A stretch of 50,651 bases of DNA from an uncultured Clostridia bacterium (GTDB lineage Bacteria > Bacillota > Clostridia > TANB77 > CAG-508), in assembly GCA_944392105.1 (NCBI GenBank), contig CALXVM010000015.1, forward strand, positions 1 to 50,651, given 5' to 3'. This document shows, piece after piece, positions 1 to 8,575 of the stretch. Position 1 is the first letter of the stretch, and the number at the start of each line of letters is the position of its first letter. The position numbers and the translations under genes were made by a program. The notes under the pieces were generated by a model, which saw only the letters and a list, made by a program, of their open reading frames with translations, was not told the DNA's origin and made no database searches.

Positions 1-743
1 AGATTTATCCAACAAGAAATATTCTTTCAATGCGTGAGACAGAAACAGTTTCAGGTCAAGAGTGTTTGGACGTTCAGAAAAAGACAGATGGTTCTGTTAA
101 CATCATCGGTGAGGTTGCAACAGACCCCGTAGCATCTTGGATGATTCAATCTGCACAGGTTGCATCTAAGTTTACATTATTTACTCACCATGCTAAAACA
201 TTCCCAGACTTAGTTACAGCTTTACGTAACTCAATGTTAAGAGCAGGTGTTTTCAAAAACGAAAAAACAGCAGAAGAGCAAGTTGTACAAGTTTTAAACT
301 TTGACATTCACTTGGTTAAGGACTTTAGAGGTAGAAGATACATAGAAAGAGTAACAGAGTGTATACCAGTAGAAGAGAAAAACGAGTACACATATGACCA
401 CAGAAAAGAGAAAACTCTAGAAGGCAAATTAGATAAATTTATGGATAACTCAACTATATTCTATAGCAAGACTACAAATAGAGAGTTATATCAATATAGA
501 AATATTATGGAATATCATGATGGAAAATATGTTTTAACAAATCCAATTTCTGATAAAAACATAAGAGAAATGAGAATTAACATGGACGATGCAGACGTTG
601 CAGACTTTGACAATTTCTTAGAGAGAAATTGGGGAATAAAACCACCTAAATTAGATGACTATGACGTTGAAAATAATAACGAAGAAACAGAAACTAAAAA
701 AAGAGGTAGAAAGCCAAAAACAACATTAGCAGAAGAAAATTAA
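1..743 (+). CDS. CpaF/TadA-type secretion ATPase, C-terminal part (5' end outside window)
   Basis: The reading frame is already open at the left edge (first full codon at base 3), so the ATG at 30 is probably internal and the gene starts upstream. The visible ~247 residues match the C-terminal half of a CpaF/TadA/VirB11 hexameric ATPase: a Walker-B-like stretch (VNIIGEVATDP) followed by the His-containing segment TLFTHHAKT that corresponds to the TTIHANS box, then the conserved tail (RAGVF, DIHLVKDFRGRRYIERVTE). The Walker A loop must lie outside the window. Such ATPases power pilin assembly at the cytoplasmic face. The tail after about residue 205 is acidic and then ends in a basic KKRGRKPK stretch resembling an AT-hook, which is odd for this family. 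The platform protein follows 25 nt downstream, consistent with one operon. The fold assignment is fairly secure; the exact substrate is unknown. Confidence 0.8.
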   Translation, partial: IYPTRNILSMRETETVSGQECLDVQKKTDGSVNIIGEVATDPVASWMIQSAQVASKFTLFTHHAKTFPDLVTALRNSMLRAGVFKNEKTAEEQVVQVLNFDIHLVKDFRGRRYIERVTECIPVEEKNEYTYDHRKEKTLEGKLDKFMDNSTIFYSKTTNRELYQYRNIMEYHDGKYVLTNPISDKNIREMRINMDDADVADFDNFLERNWGIKPPKLDDYDVENNNEETETKKRGRKPKTTLAEEN

Positions 744-768
744 TTAACAGGGAGGTGAGCATCACAAT

Positions 769-2859
769 ATGTCTAATCAAATGTTAATGTACATGATGAT
801 AGGAATAGGCGTACTTTTTGCAATAATAGTAATAGCATATATTTTGATTAGTAAAAAGTTAAATAGTTCTGAAACACGTGAGATACAAAAATTAAGACAA
901 GGTACTCAAGCAAAAAAGTTTTCAGCAGAAGTTTTGTACCAAAAGCTATATGTATTTTATAGAAAAGTACCATTTATAAAAAGATATTTATTAAAAATAA
1001 GAAGAAAACTTGAAATTATAAATATAGATGATGAGTACTTAACTAGAAGACAAGCTGCTCAAATCCTATCTAGAACATTTTTAATATTAATACCATTAAC
1101 TATAGTTATTGTAGTAATAACTCATCAAAATACTCTACTTATGAGTATATTACTTATATTTGAATTATTTATGATAGACAGCTTTATAGATGGTAGCGTT
1201 GATAAAATAGATAATAAACTTTTAAGACAACAAATAGATTTCTTCTCAGAAATAAGACATGCTTATCACGAGACAAACATGGTTGAGGAGGCAATTTATC
1301 AGGTTGCACAAGATGATGAACATCCAGAAATGTCTAGACAGGCAGAAAAAATATATGAAGTATTAATTTCAAATGACCCAGAGTCAGAACTAGAAAGATA
1401 TTATGATGTTGCACCAAATAGTTACTTAAAAGAATTTGCCGGAGTATCATATCTTACAAAAGAGTTTGGTGATAGAAAAGTAGAAGGTGCATCATTATAC
1501 TTAAAAAACTTAAATAATATTACTCAGGAGATGCAACTTGAAATATTAAAAAGAGATAAGCTTGACTATACATTCCAAAGTTTGTCACTTATTTCTATTG
1601 TACCTATGCTAGCACTAGAGCCAATAAAGAATTGGTCTATGTCACAATTTAGCTTTACACAAAGTTTTTATGCTGGTAAAAATGGTATGCTTGTACAAAT
1701 TTTGGTTTTAGTTATTACATTTGTATGTTATATATTAACAAGAAAATTAAAAGATAATGGGTCTACTGCTCAAAATACAAAAAATACAGAAAACCCATGG
1801 CAAGAGAAATTATATAAAATAAAACCAATTAAAAAATTTGTGGATTTATTTATACCAAAAGAAGGTACTAAAGAATATAGAAAAATTAGAAAAGACATGA
1901 AAGACTCAGCAACTAAGGATAAAATACAATGGATTTATATTAACAGAATTGTTTTATGTGTTGTAACTTTTGTTGTATCTCTAGTACTTATTATGCAACT
2001 ACATCAAATTACAATAAAAAATGTATATACAGACCCAACAGTAGATTATAATATTATTGGACAAATGAGTGAGAAAGATACAAAAAATGCAATGGAACTT
2101 ACTGAGTCTGATAATGATTACTTGTATAAATATAGAGGAGACACCACAATTGACGAAGACAAAATACAAGAAGACATGAAAAAAGGAAGAATAAACGAAG
2201 ATTACATAGCTAGTACAGATGCAGAAATAGAAACTGCTGCAGAAAGAGTTTATGGAAAGTTACAACAAGTTAACAGTGAAAATTTAAAATGGTTTGAAGT
2301 GTTAATTGCAATGGTTTTAGCAATTGTTGCGTACATGGGACCAATATGGATGTTAAAATTCCAAGCAAAGATGAGACAGTTAGAGATGGAAGACGAAGTA
2401 ATGCAATTCCAGACAATTATATTAATGCTTATGAGAATTGAGAGAGTTAACGTTGAGATGATTCTAGAATGGTTAGAAAGATATGCTAATATATTTAAAG
2501 AACCAATTAGTAAGTGTGTTAATAACTACGAAAGTGGTCCTTGGGAAGCCCTAGAGGAATTAAAAGATGATATATCTTTTCCACAACTTATAATATTAGT
2601 AGAAAGTTTACAAGCGGCAGTTGAAAAAATACCTATTTCAGATGCTTTTGATGAGCTAGATACAGAAAGAGATTACTACCAAGCAAAGAGAAAAGAATCA
2701 AATGATAGATTAATTAGTAGAAAAGGTATGATAGGAAAAGCAATAGGTTTTGCACCAATGGTTATACTATTTGTTGGATACTTAATTATTCCATTGGTAT
2801 TTATAGGATTAACAAGTATGACAAGCTCATTTGATAGTATGACTTCAACTACATTATAA
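769..2859 (+). CDS. Tad/type II secretion-like membrane platform protein (double GspF/TadB-TadC type)
   Basis: This 696-residue protein follows the ATPase, with the SD site GGGAGGTG upstream of the ATG. It has an N-terminal membrane segment (about 5-28), a hydrophobic pair at about 98-137, further segments near 265-285, 305-325, 393-414 and 508-530, and a C-terminal segment at about 655-685. Two cytoplasmic helical regions resemble GspF/TadB/TadC domains: about 150-260 (LLRQQIDFFSEIRHAYHET) and 535-650 (MEDEVMQFQTIILMLMRIE). Tad systems usually have two separate ~300-residue platform proteins, TadB and TadC. Here both appear joined in one chain, with a ~95-residue loop (about 415-508) predicted to lie outside. 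The likely role is the inner-membrane platform that couples the ATPase to pilin insertion. The family call is good; the fusion reading is inference from length and repeated architecture. Confidence 0.72.
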   Translation: MSNQMLMYMMIGIGVLFAIIVIAYILISKKLNSSETREIQKLRQGTQAKKFSAEVLYQKLYVFYRKVPFIKRYLLKIRRKLEIINIDDEYLTRRQAAQILSRTFLILIPLTIVIVVITHQNTLLMSILLIFELFMIDSFIDGSVDKIDNKLLRQQIDFFSEIRHAYHETNMVEEAIYQVAQDDEHPEMSRQAEKIYEVLISNDPESELERYYDVAPNSYLKEFAGVSYLTKEFGDRKVEGASLYLKNLNNITQEMQLEILKRDKLDYTFQSLSLISIVPMLALEPIKNWSMSQFSFTQSFYAGKNGMLVQILVLVITFVCYILTRKLKDNGSTAQNTKNTENPWQEKLYKIKPIKKFVDLFIPKEGTKEYRKIRKDMKDSATKDKIQWIYINRIVLCVVTFVVSLVLIMQLHQITIKNVYTDPTVDYNIIGQMSEKDTKNAMELTESDNDYLYKYRGDTTIDEDKIQEDMKKGRINEDYIASTDAEIETAAERVYGKLQQVNSENLKWFEVLIAMVLAIVAYMGPIWMLKFQAKMRQLEMEDEVMQFQTIILMLMRIERVNVEMILEWLERYANIFKEPISKCVNNYESGPWEALEELKDDISFPQLIILVESLQAAVEKIPISDAFDELDTERDYYQAKRKESNDRLISRKGMIGKAIGFAPMVILFVGYLIIPLVFIGLTSMTSSFDSMTSTTL

Positions 2860-2937
2860 GTCTAAGTAGCACATAAAAATTTAAAAATATTATATGAAAA
2901 TTAAACAAATAAAAGTATATATAAAAGGAGGTTAAAC

Positions 2938-3636
2938 ATGGAAAATGCATCAAGAGCATTAATAATAGCAGGAAGCGTATTAATTTCATTATTAGTTATT
3001 GCAGCATTGGTATTCATGTTTAACCAAGTCTCTGACTTGAGACAAACACAAGAAGATGCTAGTATGGAAGATAAATTACAAAGTTTTTATGCGAATTTAG
3101 ATACATATATAGATGGAAACAAAAGAGGAAATGATATATTATCATTAGCTAATTTAATAGATGACTTTAATGAAAGACGTGCTGGACAAAATGAATATAA
3201 ATATGGAAATGAGGGATATGACCCAATTACATTAAATGTACATTATGATGTGAGTACAGTAGACTGGAAGACTACAGTATTTTTCAAAGGACATGATGAT
3301 GGTTGGTTCTATTCAGCAAAAGAACTAACCAAAGCTAAGCAAGACATTGACAATGCAGTTGATAAAAAAGGAAAAGAAAAAATTGAGGGAATAGATGACT
3401 ATACAGTGCAACAACTTGCTAGTATGAGATATCAAGAACTGATGGTGCTTACAACTAAAGACAATGGAGAAGTAGATTATGAACTATTAGATACAATACA
3501 AAAAGTAGCAGAAGAGTATAATATCTTAGTGGCAGAGCAGAAAGATGTAAAAAACACAATAAGATTTAATGAGCCACAAGTAACCTATGACGATGTAAGT
3601 GGAAGAGTTACGAAACTTGTGTATGAACAAAAATAG
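2938..3636 (+). CDS. pilin-like protein 1 (Met-Glu-Asn-Ala N-terminus)
   Basis: A 232-residue protein with a strong SD (AAAGGAGG) before the ATG. It starts MENASRALIIAGSVLISLL, one hydrophobic helix at about residues 7-30, followed by a polar domain. The first residues are shared with the proteins at 3649, 4879 and 5376. After the helix it has an aromatic pattern around SFYANLDTYIDGNKRGNDIL and then LANLIDDFN, which recurs in the other small proteins here, so all probably share one fold. The position right after the ATPase and platform genes suggests a pilin or pseudopilin. No cleavable leader and no class III prepilin site (Lys/Arg-Gly-Gln type) is visible: the helix begins almost at the initiator Met. 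It is the largest of the clearly related set and has an extra ~100-residue charged region. The pilin role is inference from context and topology. Confidence 0.6.
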   Translation: MENASRALIIAGSVLISLLVIAALVFMFNQVSDLRQTQEDASMEDKLQSFYANLDTYIDGNKRGNDILSLANLIDDFNERRAGQNEYKYGNEGYDPITLNVHYDVSTVDWKTTVFFKGHDDGWFYSAKELTKAKQDIDNAVDKKGKEKIEGIDDYTVQQLASMRYQELMVLTTKDNGEVDYELLDTIQKVAEEYNILVAEQKDVKNTIRFNEPQVTYDDVSGRVTKLVYEQK

Positions 3637-3648
3637 GAGGTAAGATAC

Positions 3649-4239
3649 ATGGAAAATGCATCAAAAGCATTAATAATGGCAGCCGGCGTTTTACTTGGTG
3701 TAATGATAATTTCATTTGCTGTGTATCTATTCTCAACATTTGGAAGTTATAGTAATGATGTTTATTTACAAATGGAAGCAAGAAGGATGGATTCTTTTAA
3801 TAGCCAATTTACTAAATACTATGGAACAGAGCAAAGGGAAAATCCATACGATATTAATTCAGATAAATACTATAATGGTCCAATTTTGTGTACAGTACAA
3901 GATGTTGTAACAATAGCAAAACTAGCAAGAGATAGCAATGCAAAATATGGAGTTTACGAAGATGACCCTAATTATGTTAGTACAAACCCTAATGACATGT
4001 ATGTAACAGTCAATTTACTTAGCCTAAAAAACAAAGGGTATAATATAGAAAATTGGACAGAAAACAAATTTACAGATTTAATCCAAAACAATACTTTTAT
4101 AGAAGGAAGTACAGCAAATTTAAAATATTATTATATAACTTCAATAGAATTTATGAATGTAACAGATACTTTACAAAGAGTTAGAACCGTAAATATAGAT
4201 GTTGTAGATGTTAATAAATACTTGGAAAAAATTGAATAA
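3649..4239 (+). CDS. pilin-like protein 2 (Met-Glu-Asn-Ala N-terminus)
   Basis: A 196-residue protein beginning 12 nt after the previous gene, with SD TAGGAGGTAAG, clearly co-transcribed. N-terminus MENASKALIMAAGVLLGVMI, with a single membrane helix at about residues 8-29. The following segment (SFNSQFTKYYGTEQREN, then VQDVVTIAKLARDSN) repeats the aromatic-Asn-x-x-Phe-x-x-Tyr and Leu/Ala-x-x-x-Asn pattern of its neighbours. The rest is a mixed polar domain ending in a beta-rich stretch (YYITSIEFMNVTDTLQRV). There is one Cys (ILCTV), so no disulfide pair within the domain. Most likely a minor or major pilin-like subunit assembled by the ATPase/platform pair upstream; no named family is recognised. 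Confidence 0.58.
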   Translation: MENASKALIMAAGVLLGVMIISFAVYLFSTFGSYSNDVYLQMEARRMDSFNSQFTKYYGTEQRENPYDINSDKYYNGPILCTVQDVVTIAKLARDSNAKYGVYEDDPNYVSTNPNDMYVTVNLLSLKNKGYNIENWTENKFTDLIQNNTFIEGSTANLKYYYITSIEFMNVTDTLQRVRTVNIDVVDVNKYLEKIE

Positions 4240-4278
4240 ATTTACTAAAAATATACAGTAAAATATGTCGAAAACGGT

Positions 4279-4307
4279 TTGCATTAAATATTCTAAAATG
4301 TTATAAT
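4279..4307 (+). promoter_or_regulatory. sigma-A-type promoter inside the pilin operon, with adjacent Spo0A-box-like site
   Basis: TTGCAT (4279-4284), a 17-nt spacer and TATAAT (4302-4307) lie 18 nt before the ATG at 4326. The heptamer TGTCGAA at 4266-4272, identical to the Spo0A box consensus, lies 6 nt upstream of the -35. The promoter is convincing on match and spacing. The Spo0A site is a single 7-mer and could be chance. Confidence 0.68.
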
Positions 4308-4325
4308 ATAAGGTATAGAGGTAAT

Positions 4326-4781
4326 ATGAAAAGAAATCTTATAATTTTAATTTCAGCATTATTAATTGTTTGTGTATTTGTAGTTTATTTTGTTATAAAT
4401 TATAGAAATATGCAAATAGATGCACAGGCAAATAATAAAGAATATATTACATATAAAGATAAAACTATTGTTGGCACAACACTAGTTTCATTAATAAATA
4501 AAACAGTAGACAACAACGAAAAGAACAACATAGAGAAAGATGAAAAAAATACTTATATAGAAAATGATAAAAATTCTGTAAAAATATACATATATTTTCT
4601 AGACTTAGAAAAAGAAGATAAATATATAGAAACACCATATACAATGGAGCAAATATACAATAATGATACAGATAATTTCATTAAGTTATATGGGACAAGC
4701 AATTTTTATTGTTCAAATATAGATTATCATGAAAAAACTGGCAATGTAAAAAGCTTGACATTTGAACAACAAATTTATTAA
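4326..4781 (+). CDS. small single-pass membrane protein in pilin operon, probable divergent pilin-like protein
   Basis: A 151-residue protein. It starts MKRNLIILISALLIVCVFVV, one helix at about 4-26, without the Met-Glu-Asn-Ala motif of its neighbours but with two positive residues before the helix. After it, NNKEYITYKDKTIVGTTLVSLINKTVDNN matches the post-helix pattern of the 4879 protein (Tyr-x-x-x-Gly...Val-x-x-Leu-Ile-x-x-x...Asn). The end (FYCSNIDYHEKTGNVKSLTF) resembles the final beta-hairpin of that protein. It therefore looks like a diverged member of the same family. It has its own promoter at 4279-4307 and the SD AGAGGTAA. The function is unknown; a minor pilin or an initiating subunit is possible. 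Confidence 0.5.
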   Translation: MKRNLIILISALLIVCVFVVYFVINYRNMQIDAQANNKEYITYKDKTIVGTTLVSLINKTVDNNEKNNIEKDEKNTYIENDKNSVKIYIYFLDLEKEDKYIETPYTMEQIYNNDTDNFIKLYGTSNFYCSNIDYHEKTGNVKSLTFEQQIY

Positions 4782-4794
4782 AATGATATTAATA

Positions 4795-4829
4795 TTAGAT
4801 TATAGAATTAAAGATGATATATAATCTAA
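4795..4829 (+). other. intergenic hairpin between pilin-like genes
   Basis: TTAGATTATA (4795-4804) and TATAATCTAA (4820-4829) are perfect 10-nt inverted repeats separated by 15 nt, 50 nt before the pilin gene at 4879. There is no clear T-tract, so this may be an mRNA stability or processing element, or a weak attenuator setting relative pilin levels (inference). Confidence 0.4.
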
Positions 4830-4878
4830 AATTTATATAAATAAAAAACTAAAGTAAAATTTAAAGGAGGAATTTTTT

Positions 4879-5328
4879 ATGGAGAATGCATCAAAAGCAT
4901 TAATTATCGCAGGAGCAATTTTGCTAGCAATTTTAATTATAGGTTTAGGTATGTTTATTTACAACCAAGCAGCTGACACTTTAGGTAGTGCAGATATAAG
5001 TGGTCAACAAGTAGATTCATATAACCGTGAATTTATACAATATGAAGGAACAAGACAAGGTTCACAAGTTAGAACATTAATTAACAACATAAAATCACAC
5101 AATAGAAATGCTGAAGATATAAGCCAAATGATTAAGGTTACAGATACAAAGTACGTAAGTCCAAATGATAAAGAACCAGCACCAACATCAGGTGATAAAG
5201 GAGACTTTGATGATGGTACTAGCGGTTTACAAATACTTTCTGCTAGAACTTATGAAGTAACATTTGCTTATGATAGCGATAGTGGATATGTTACAGCTGT
5301 TGGAATAACACCTAAATCAGGAGATTAA
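4879..5328 (+). CDS. pilin-like protein 3, probable major subunit (Met-Glu-Asn-Ala N-terminus)
   Basis: A 149-residue protein with the strong SD AAAGGAGG. N-terminus MENASKALIIAGAILLAILI, with a helix at about 8-30, then SYNREFIQYEGTRQGSQV, VRTLINNIKSHN and a C-terminal beta-rich tail (LQILSARTYEVTFAYDSDSG). It is the shortest and simplest of the four Met-Glu-Asn-Ala proteins: a helix followed by a compact domain of ~115 residues. That and its canonical SD make it the best candidate for the main filament subunit (inference). No prepilin-peptidase cleavage motif is seen before the helix and there are no Cys residues. The next gene starts 47 nt downstream. Confidence 0.6.
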   Translation: MENASKALIIAGAILLAILIIGLGMFIYNQAADTLGSADISGQQVDSYNREFIQYEGTRQGSQVRTLINNIKSHNRNAEDISQMIKVTDTKYVSPNDKEPAPTSGDKGDFDDGTSGLQILSARTYEVTFAYDSDSGYVTAVGITPKSGD

Positions 5329-5375
5329 TTAGTTTAAAATTTATAGTTAAGTTTTAAGATTAAGGAATATAAATT

Positions 5376-6155
5376 ATGGAAAATGCAGTAGACGCTCTAA
5401 AAATGGCTAGTGCCGTAATTGTCTTTGTATTAGCATTAACAATTGGAATAGCTGTCTTTACTCAAGCAAGGACAGCTTCTGATGTTATTTTACAGGGACA
5501 AGATTCAACTGAATATTATGACTATATCCATGCAGGTGTATATGATGATGAAACTGGAGAGTGGATATCTACTGGTGAAACCAGAATAGTTGGAATAGAA
5601 ACAGTTATTCCAACTTTATATAGATATTACAAAGAAAATTATACTGTAGTTTTTCTAGAAGCAGATGGAACTCCTATGGAGCTATATGAGACAATAACAG
5701 AACCAACATTATGGAGTGGTTCAGATATAACAACTAATTATATTGCTCCGATAGTTTCAAAATATTATGATGGAAGTTTAGAAACACATTATGGAGTAAA
5801 ATCAATGGATTTAAAAATTTGTTCATTTGACTTAGATGAAGAAACAAATAGACATGAACCATGGACTGGTAATGCTAATACTGATTCTAAAAAGAACTTA
5901 GATGCTTTTCTAAATGGTGGAGAATTTGCATTTCCAAGTAACGACGGAAGGGTATACGAATATAAAGGATTTATAAATGAACATGGAGATGAAAAATTTA
6001 GAGAACTAATGGGAGAGTACAACTATGACTTAACTTCGAATAGTGAGGAACCAGAGACAAATACACATGGTGCTTATGATGACACTATAAAAAACAAAAA
6101 GAAAAGAGTAATTGTATATCAAGTTGTAAATCAAGAAGATGATGATGGAGAATAA
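5376..6155 (+). CDS. pilin-like protein 4 (Met-Glu-Asn-Ala N-terminus, large ectodomain)
   Basis: A 259-residue protein starting MENAVDALKMASAVIVFVLA, with a helix at about 8-30 and then TQARTASDVIL. It shares the first four residues and helix placement with the proteins at 2938, 3649 and 4879, but the ~220-residue ectodomain is different: acidic, Tyr-rich, with one Cys (KICSFDL). The C-terminal KKRVIVYQVVNQEDDDGE is a likely edge strand plus acidic tail. The SD is weak (TTAAGGAATATAAATT), which would give less product than its neighbours. A minor pilin or tip-proximal subunit is the likely role (inference). I recognise no domain in the ectodomain. Confidence 0.55.
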   Translation: MENAVDALKMASAVIVFVLALTIGIAVFTQARTASDVILQGQDSTEYYDYIHAGVYDDETGEWISTGETRIVGIETVIPTLYRYYKENYTVVFLEADGTPMELYETITEPTLWSGSDITTNYIAPIVSKYYDGSLETHYGVKSMDLKICSFDLDEETNRHEPWTGNANTDSKKNLDAFLNGGEFAFPSNDGRVYEYKGFINEHGDEKFRELMGEYNYDLTSNSEEPETNTHGAYDDTIKNKKKRVIVYQVVNQEDDDGE

Positions 6156-6174
6156 ATAAGAGGGAGGAATAAAA

Positions 6175-6702
6175 ATGGGTGATACATTAATAACAGTTAT
6201 AGCAATATTTTTAGCAGCTATTTTAATGTTTGTATTTCCATTAATGGCATTGTCAGAAAGAACAGATGACATGGCACAATTGTCTGTACAGACAGCAACT
6301 ACAGAGTTTGTTGATAATGTAAGAACAACAGGCAAACTTAACCTTTCTGATTATGAACAATTTTTACAAACAATAACTGCAACAGGAAATGCATTTGATG
6401 TAGAACTAGAAATTAAACATTTAGATGAAAATCCCGGACAAAAAACAACACAAGCAGAAGTTACAAAAATTGGTGAAAATATATACTATAATGAGTATAC
6501 AAGCCAAATTATGGAAGAGCTAGAGGATAAAGGATATATTAGGCTAAAAGAAGGAGATATGTTTTCAACTACTGTAAAAAATACTAATACTACAATTGCT
6601 CAACAATTGCGTGGATTCTTCTATAAAATTGCGGGAAATGAAAATGCCCAAGTAGCTGCTAAACATGGTGGTGTAGTTTCAGTAAACGGAAGTGGAAATT
6701 AA
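6175..6702 (+). CDS. TadE-like single-pass pilus protein (tentative)
   Basis: A 175-residue protein with the SD AGGGAGGAA. One membrane helix at about 4-27 (LITVIAIFLAAILMFVFPLM), then ERTDDMAQLSVQTATTEFVD, an amphipathic continuation that resembles TadE/TadF minor pseudopilins, where a membrane helix runs on into an extracellular coil. A later segment (YEQFLQTITATGNAFDVELE) is a small alpha/beta unit. Its stop codon overlaps the start of the next gene (TAATG at 6700-6704), so the two are translationally coupled and probably act together. The TadE comparison rests on topology and operon position rather than a diagnostic motif. Confidence 0.52.
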   Translation: MGDTLITVIAIFLAAILMFVFPLMALSERTDDMAQLSVQTATTEFVDNVRTTGKLNLSDYEQFLQTITATGNAFDVELEIKHLDENPGQKTTQAEVTKIGENIYYNEYTSQIMEELEDKGYIRLKEGDMFSTTVKNTNTTIAQQLRGFFYKIAGNENAQVAAKHGGVVSVNGSGN

Positions 6703-8495
6703 TGAAAATACAATATTTAGCTGTTATATTTGTTATAATAATGGTGCCGATTTCTTTGGCACTTTCAACATATATACAAACACAAGTAGATACAATAGCT
6801 TTACAAACATCATATAAGTCAAAATTATATGATGCTACTTATGATGCTGTAACAGCCTTTCAGATAAATACAGTTAATAATGAATATTCAAGTATTAGTA
6901 ATTCTAAAATAAGAGACATAGAAGCATCTGCTAATACTTTTTTTACATCTTTAGCAGATACAATGAATGCTACAGGATATTCAAAAGAAACATTACAGCC
7001 TTTTGTACCAGCACTTGTTTATACTTTATATGATGGATATTATTTATATGGTAAATATAAAAATGTTATGCCACAACAAGGTGCAGTACAAGATTATGAT
7101 GATAGTGAGTATCAATGGGGACTTAAACCATATGTTTACTATAGTTGTAGATATGTTAAAGGTACTGAGGAAGTTATAGTAAATTATACATTGGATAATT
7201 TCATAACAGTTTATTATAGAAAAGGCTCTGGTGCAAATAATGAATATGAAACAAGAGCAGGATATTTAATAAATCCAGATGCATGGGATGCGGATAATTC
7301 AAAATATAATGGCATAGATATTAAAGATACAGTATTAACAGAAGAATTGTTATTTGTAACAAAAGATAGTAATGATGAATATGAGCATGGGACATATGAA
7401 TATATAAATTATCAAAGTCAAAAGATATATATAGAAAGTAATGCAGATTTGGCAAATAAATACGGAACATATTTTAGATATGAGAATTATGAAAAAGCTT
7501 ATATATCACACAATACTCAAACTGAAAGAGATATAGAAAATTATATAAATAATGAGCATGGACAATATGGAGCTTACAAATATTTTGAAGAAGCTAAAGT
7601 TTTTAGTGAATGGGTAAATAATACTTTAGGTTGGGTTACACAAGAATATGCTGTTGATGCAGATGGAAACCCTATAGACTATGAAGAATTACAAGGTTCA
7701 ACAGGTACAGAACCAATATTTGATACGACTAGAGATACAAATAATCCATTTTCATCTAACTCAATATTTGACGAAAATAGAAGAGTAACAATAAAACAAA
7801 CTATACAAACAACACTTACAGCTGCAATTGGATCATATAATGAATATTCTGGTGTTACTTATGAATTTGCTTTACCAGTGTTAACTGAAACAGACTGGGA
7901 TAAAATACAAAACCATATTTGTGTACTTTCATTTTTACAAGGTTTACCTATAGGAAGTAAGTATTATAATGATTATGTTATTTTAACAAACGACAAAAAC
8001 GAAGAATATATTTCTAAAGATGCTATTTATATTACAACACAAGAACCTGGAAGCAGTAATATAGAATATCATCAACCTGGTTGTAGTAGATTAATAGAAG
8101 ATGATGATACAGACAGCATGAGAGTTATACCACCAGATCAGTTTAGAGAAGCATATTATAATATAGACTTTTTACGTCAAACTGTAAGAATTTCAGAAGG
8201 AAATTATATATACTTCTATCCTCAAGCAAAATATAATGCTGAATTAAATCGAAATAATACTTGTACAGCTTGCTATAACTGTATAGTAAATTCTAGCAAT
8301 ACATATGATATAGAGGATATTATAGATGGTATAATAGAAGATCCAAAGTCGGAAGACGGAGTACCTATATATGATGCTTCTGATAGTAATACTAAAAATG
8401 ATAAATTTAGAGAAGTAAGAAGCATGTATTATAGTGCATTGGCGAGAGAAAGATATTATTTATACAAGAGCAATGATTATTTGGATGCAAATTAA
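6702..8495 (+). CDS. large surface-exposed pilus-operon protein, possible tip/adhesin subunit
   Basis: A 597-residue protein translationally coupled to the preceding TadE-like gene (1-nt overlap, no separate SD). An N-terminal helix (about 3-25) is followed by TYIQTQVDTIALQTSYKSKL, the same hydrophobic-then-Gln-rich helix layout as pilin-like proteins. About 560 residues of Tyr/Asn/Asp-rich sequence follow, with a Cys cluster near the C-terminus (CTACYNC) and another Cys in HQPGCSRL, which could form disulfides or bind metal. It ends MYYSALARERYYLYKSNDYL. No domain is recognised. Last position in the operon, large size and single anchor suggest a tip adhesin or a scaffold (inference). Confidence 0.55.
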   Translation: MKIQYLAVIFVIIMVPISLALSTYIQTQVDTIALQTSYKSKLYDATYDAVTAFQINTVNNEYSSISNSKIRDIEASANTFFTSLADTMNATGYSKETLQPFVPALVYTLYDGYYLYGKYKNVMPQQGAVQDYDDSEYQWGLKPYVYYSCRYVKGTEEVIVNYTLDNFITVYYRKGSGANNEYETRAGYLINPDAWDADNSKYNGIDIKDTVLTEELLFVTKDSNDEYEHGTYEYINYQSQKIYIESNADLANKYGTYFRYENYEKAYISHNTQTERDIENYINNEHGQYGAYKYFEEAKVFSEWVNNTLGWVTQEYAVDADGNPIDYEELQGSTGTEPIFDTTRDTNNPFSSNSIFDENRRVTIKQTIQTTLTAAIGSYNEYSGVTYEFALPVLTETDWDKIQNHICVLSFLQGLPIGSKYYNDYVILTNDKNEEYISKDAIYITTQEPGSSNIEYHQPGCSRLIEDDDTDSMRVIPPDQFREAYYNIDFLRQTVRISEGNYIYFYPQAKYNAELNRNNTCTACYNCIVNSSNTYDIEDIIDGIIEDPKSEDGVPIYDASDSNTKNDKFREVRSMYYSALARERYYLYKSNDYLDAN

Positions 8496-8575
8496 TGTAC
8501 AGTTATAAAAATATAATTTCAATTTGTTTAAAAAAATAAAAAAATGGTTATCATATATTAAGAAAGGATTGATAT

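Noticed and set aside
8496..8575. Sigma-F or sigma-G promoter for spoIVB
   Set aside because: CATATATTA is suggestive of a -10, but no matching -35 at the right distance could be found.
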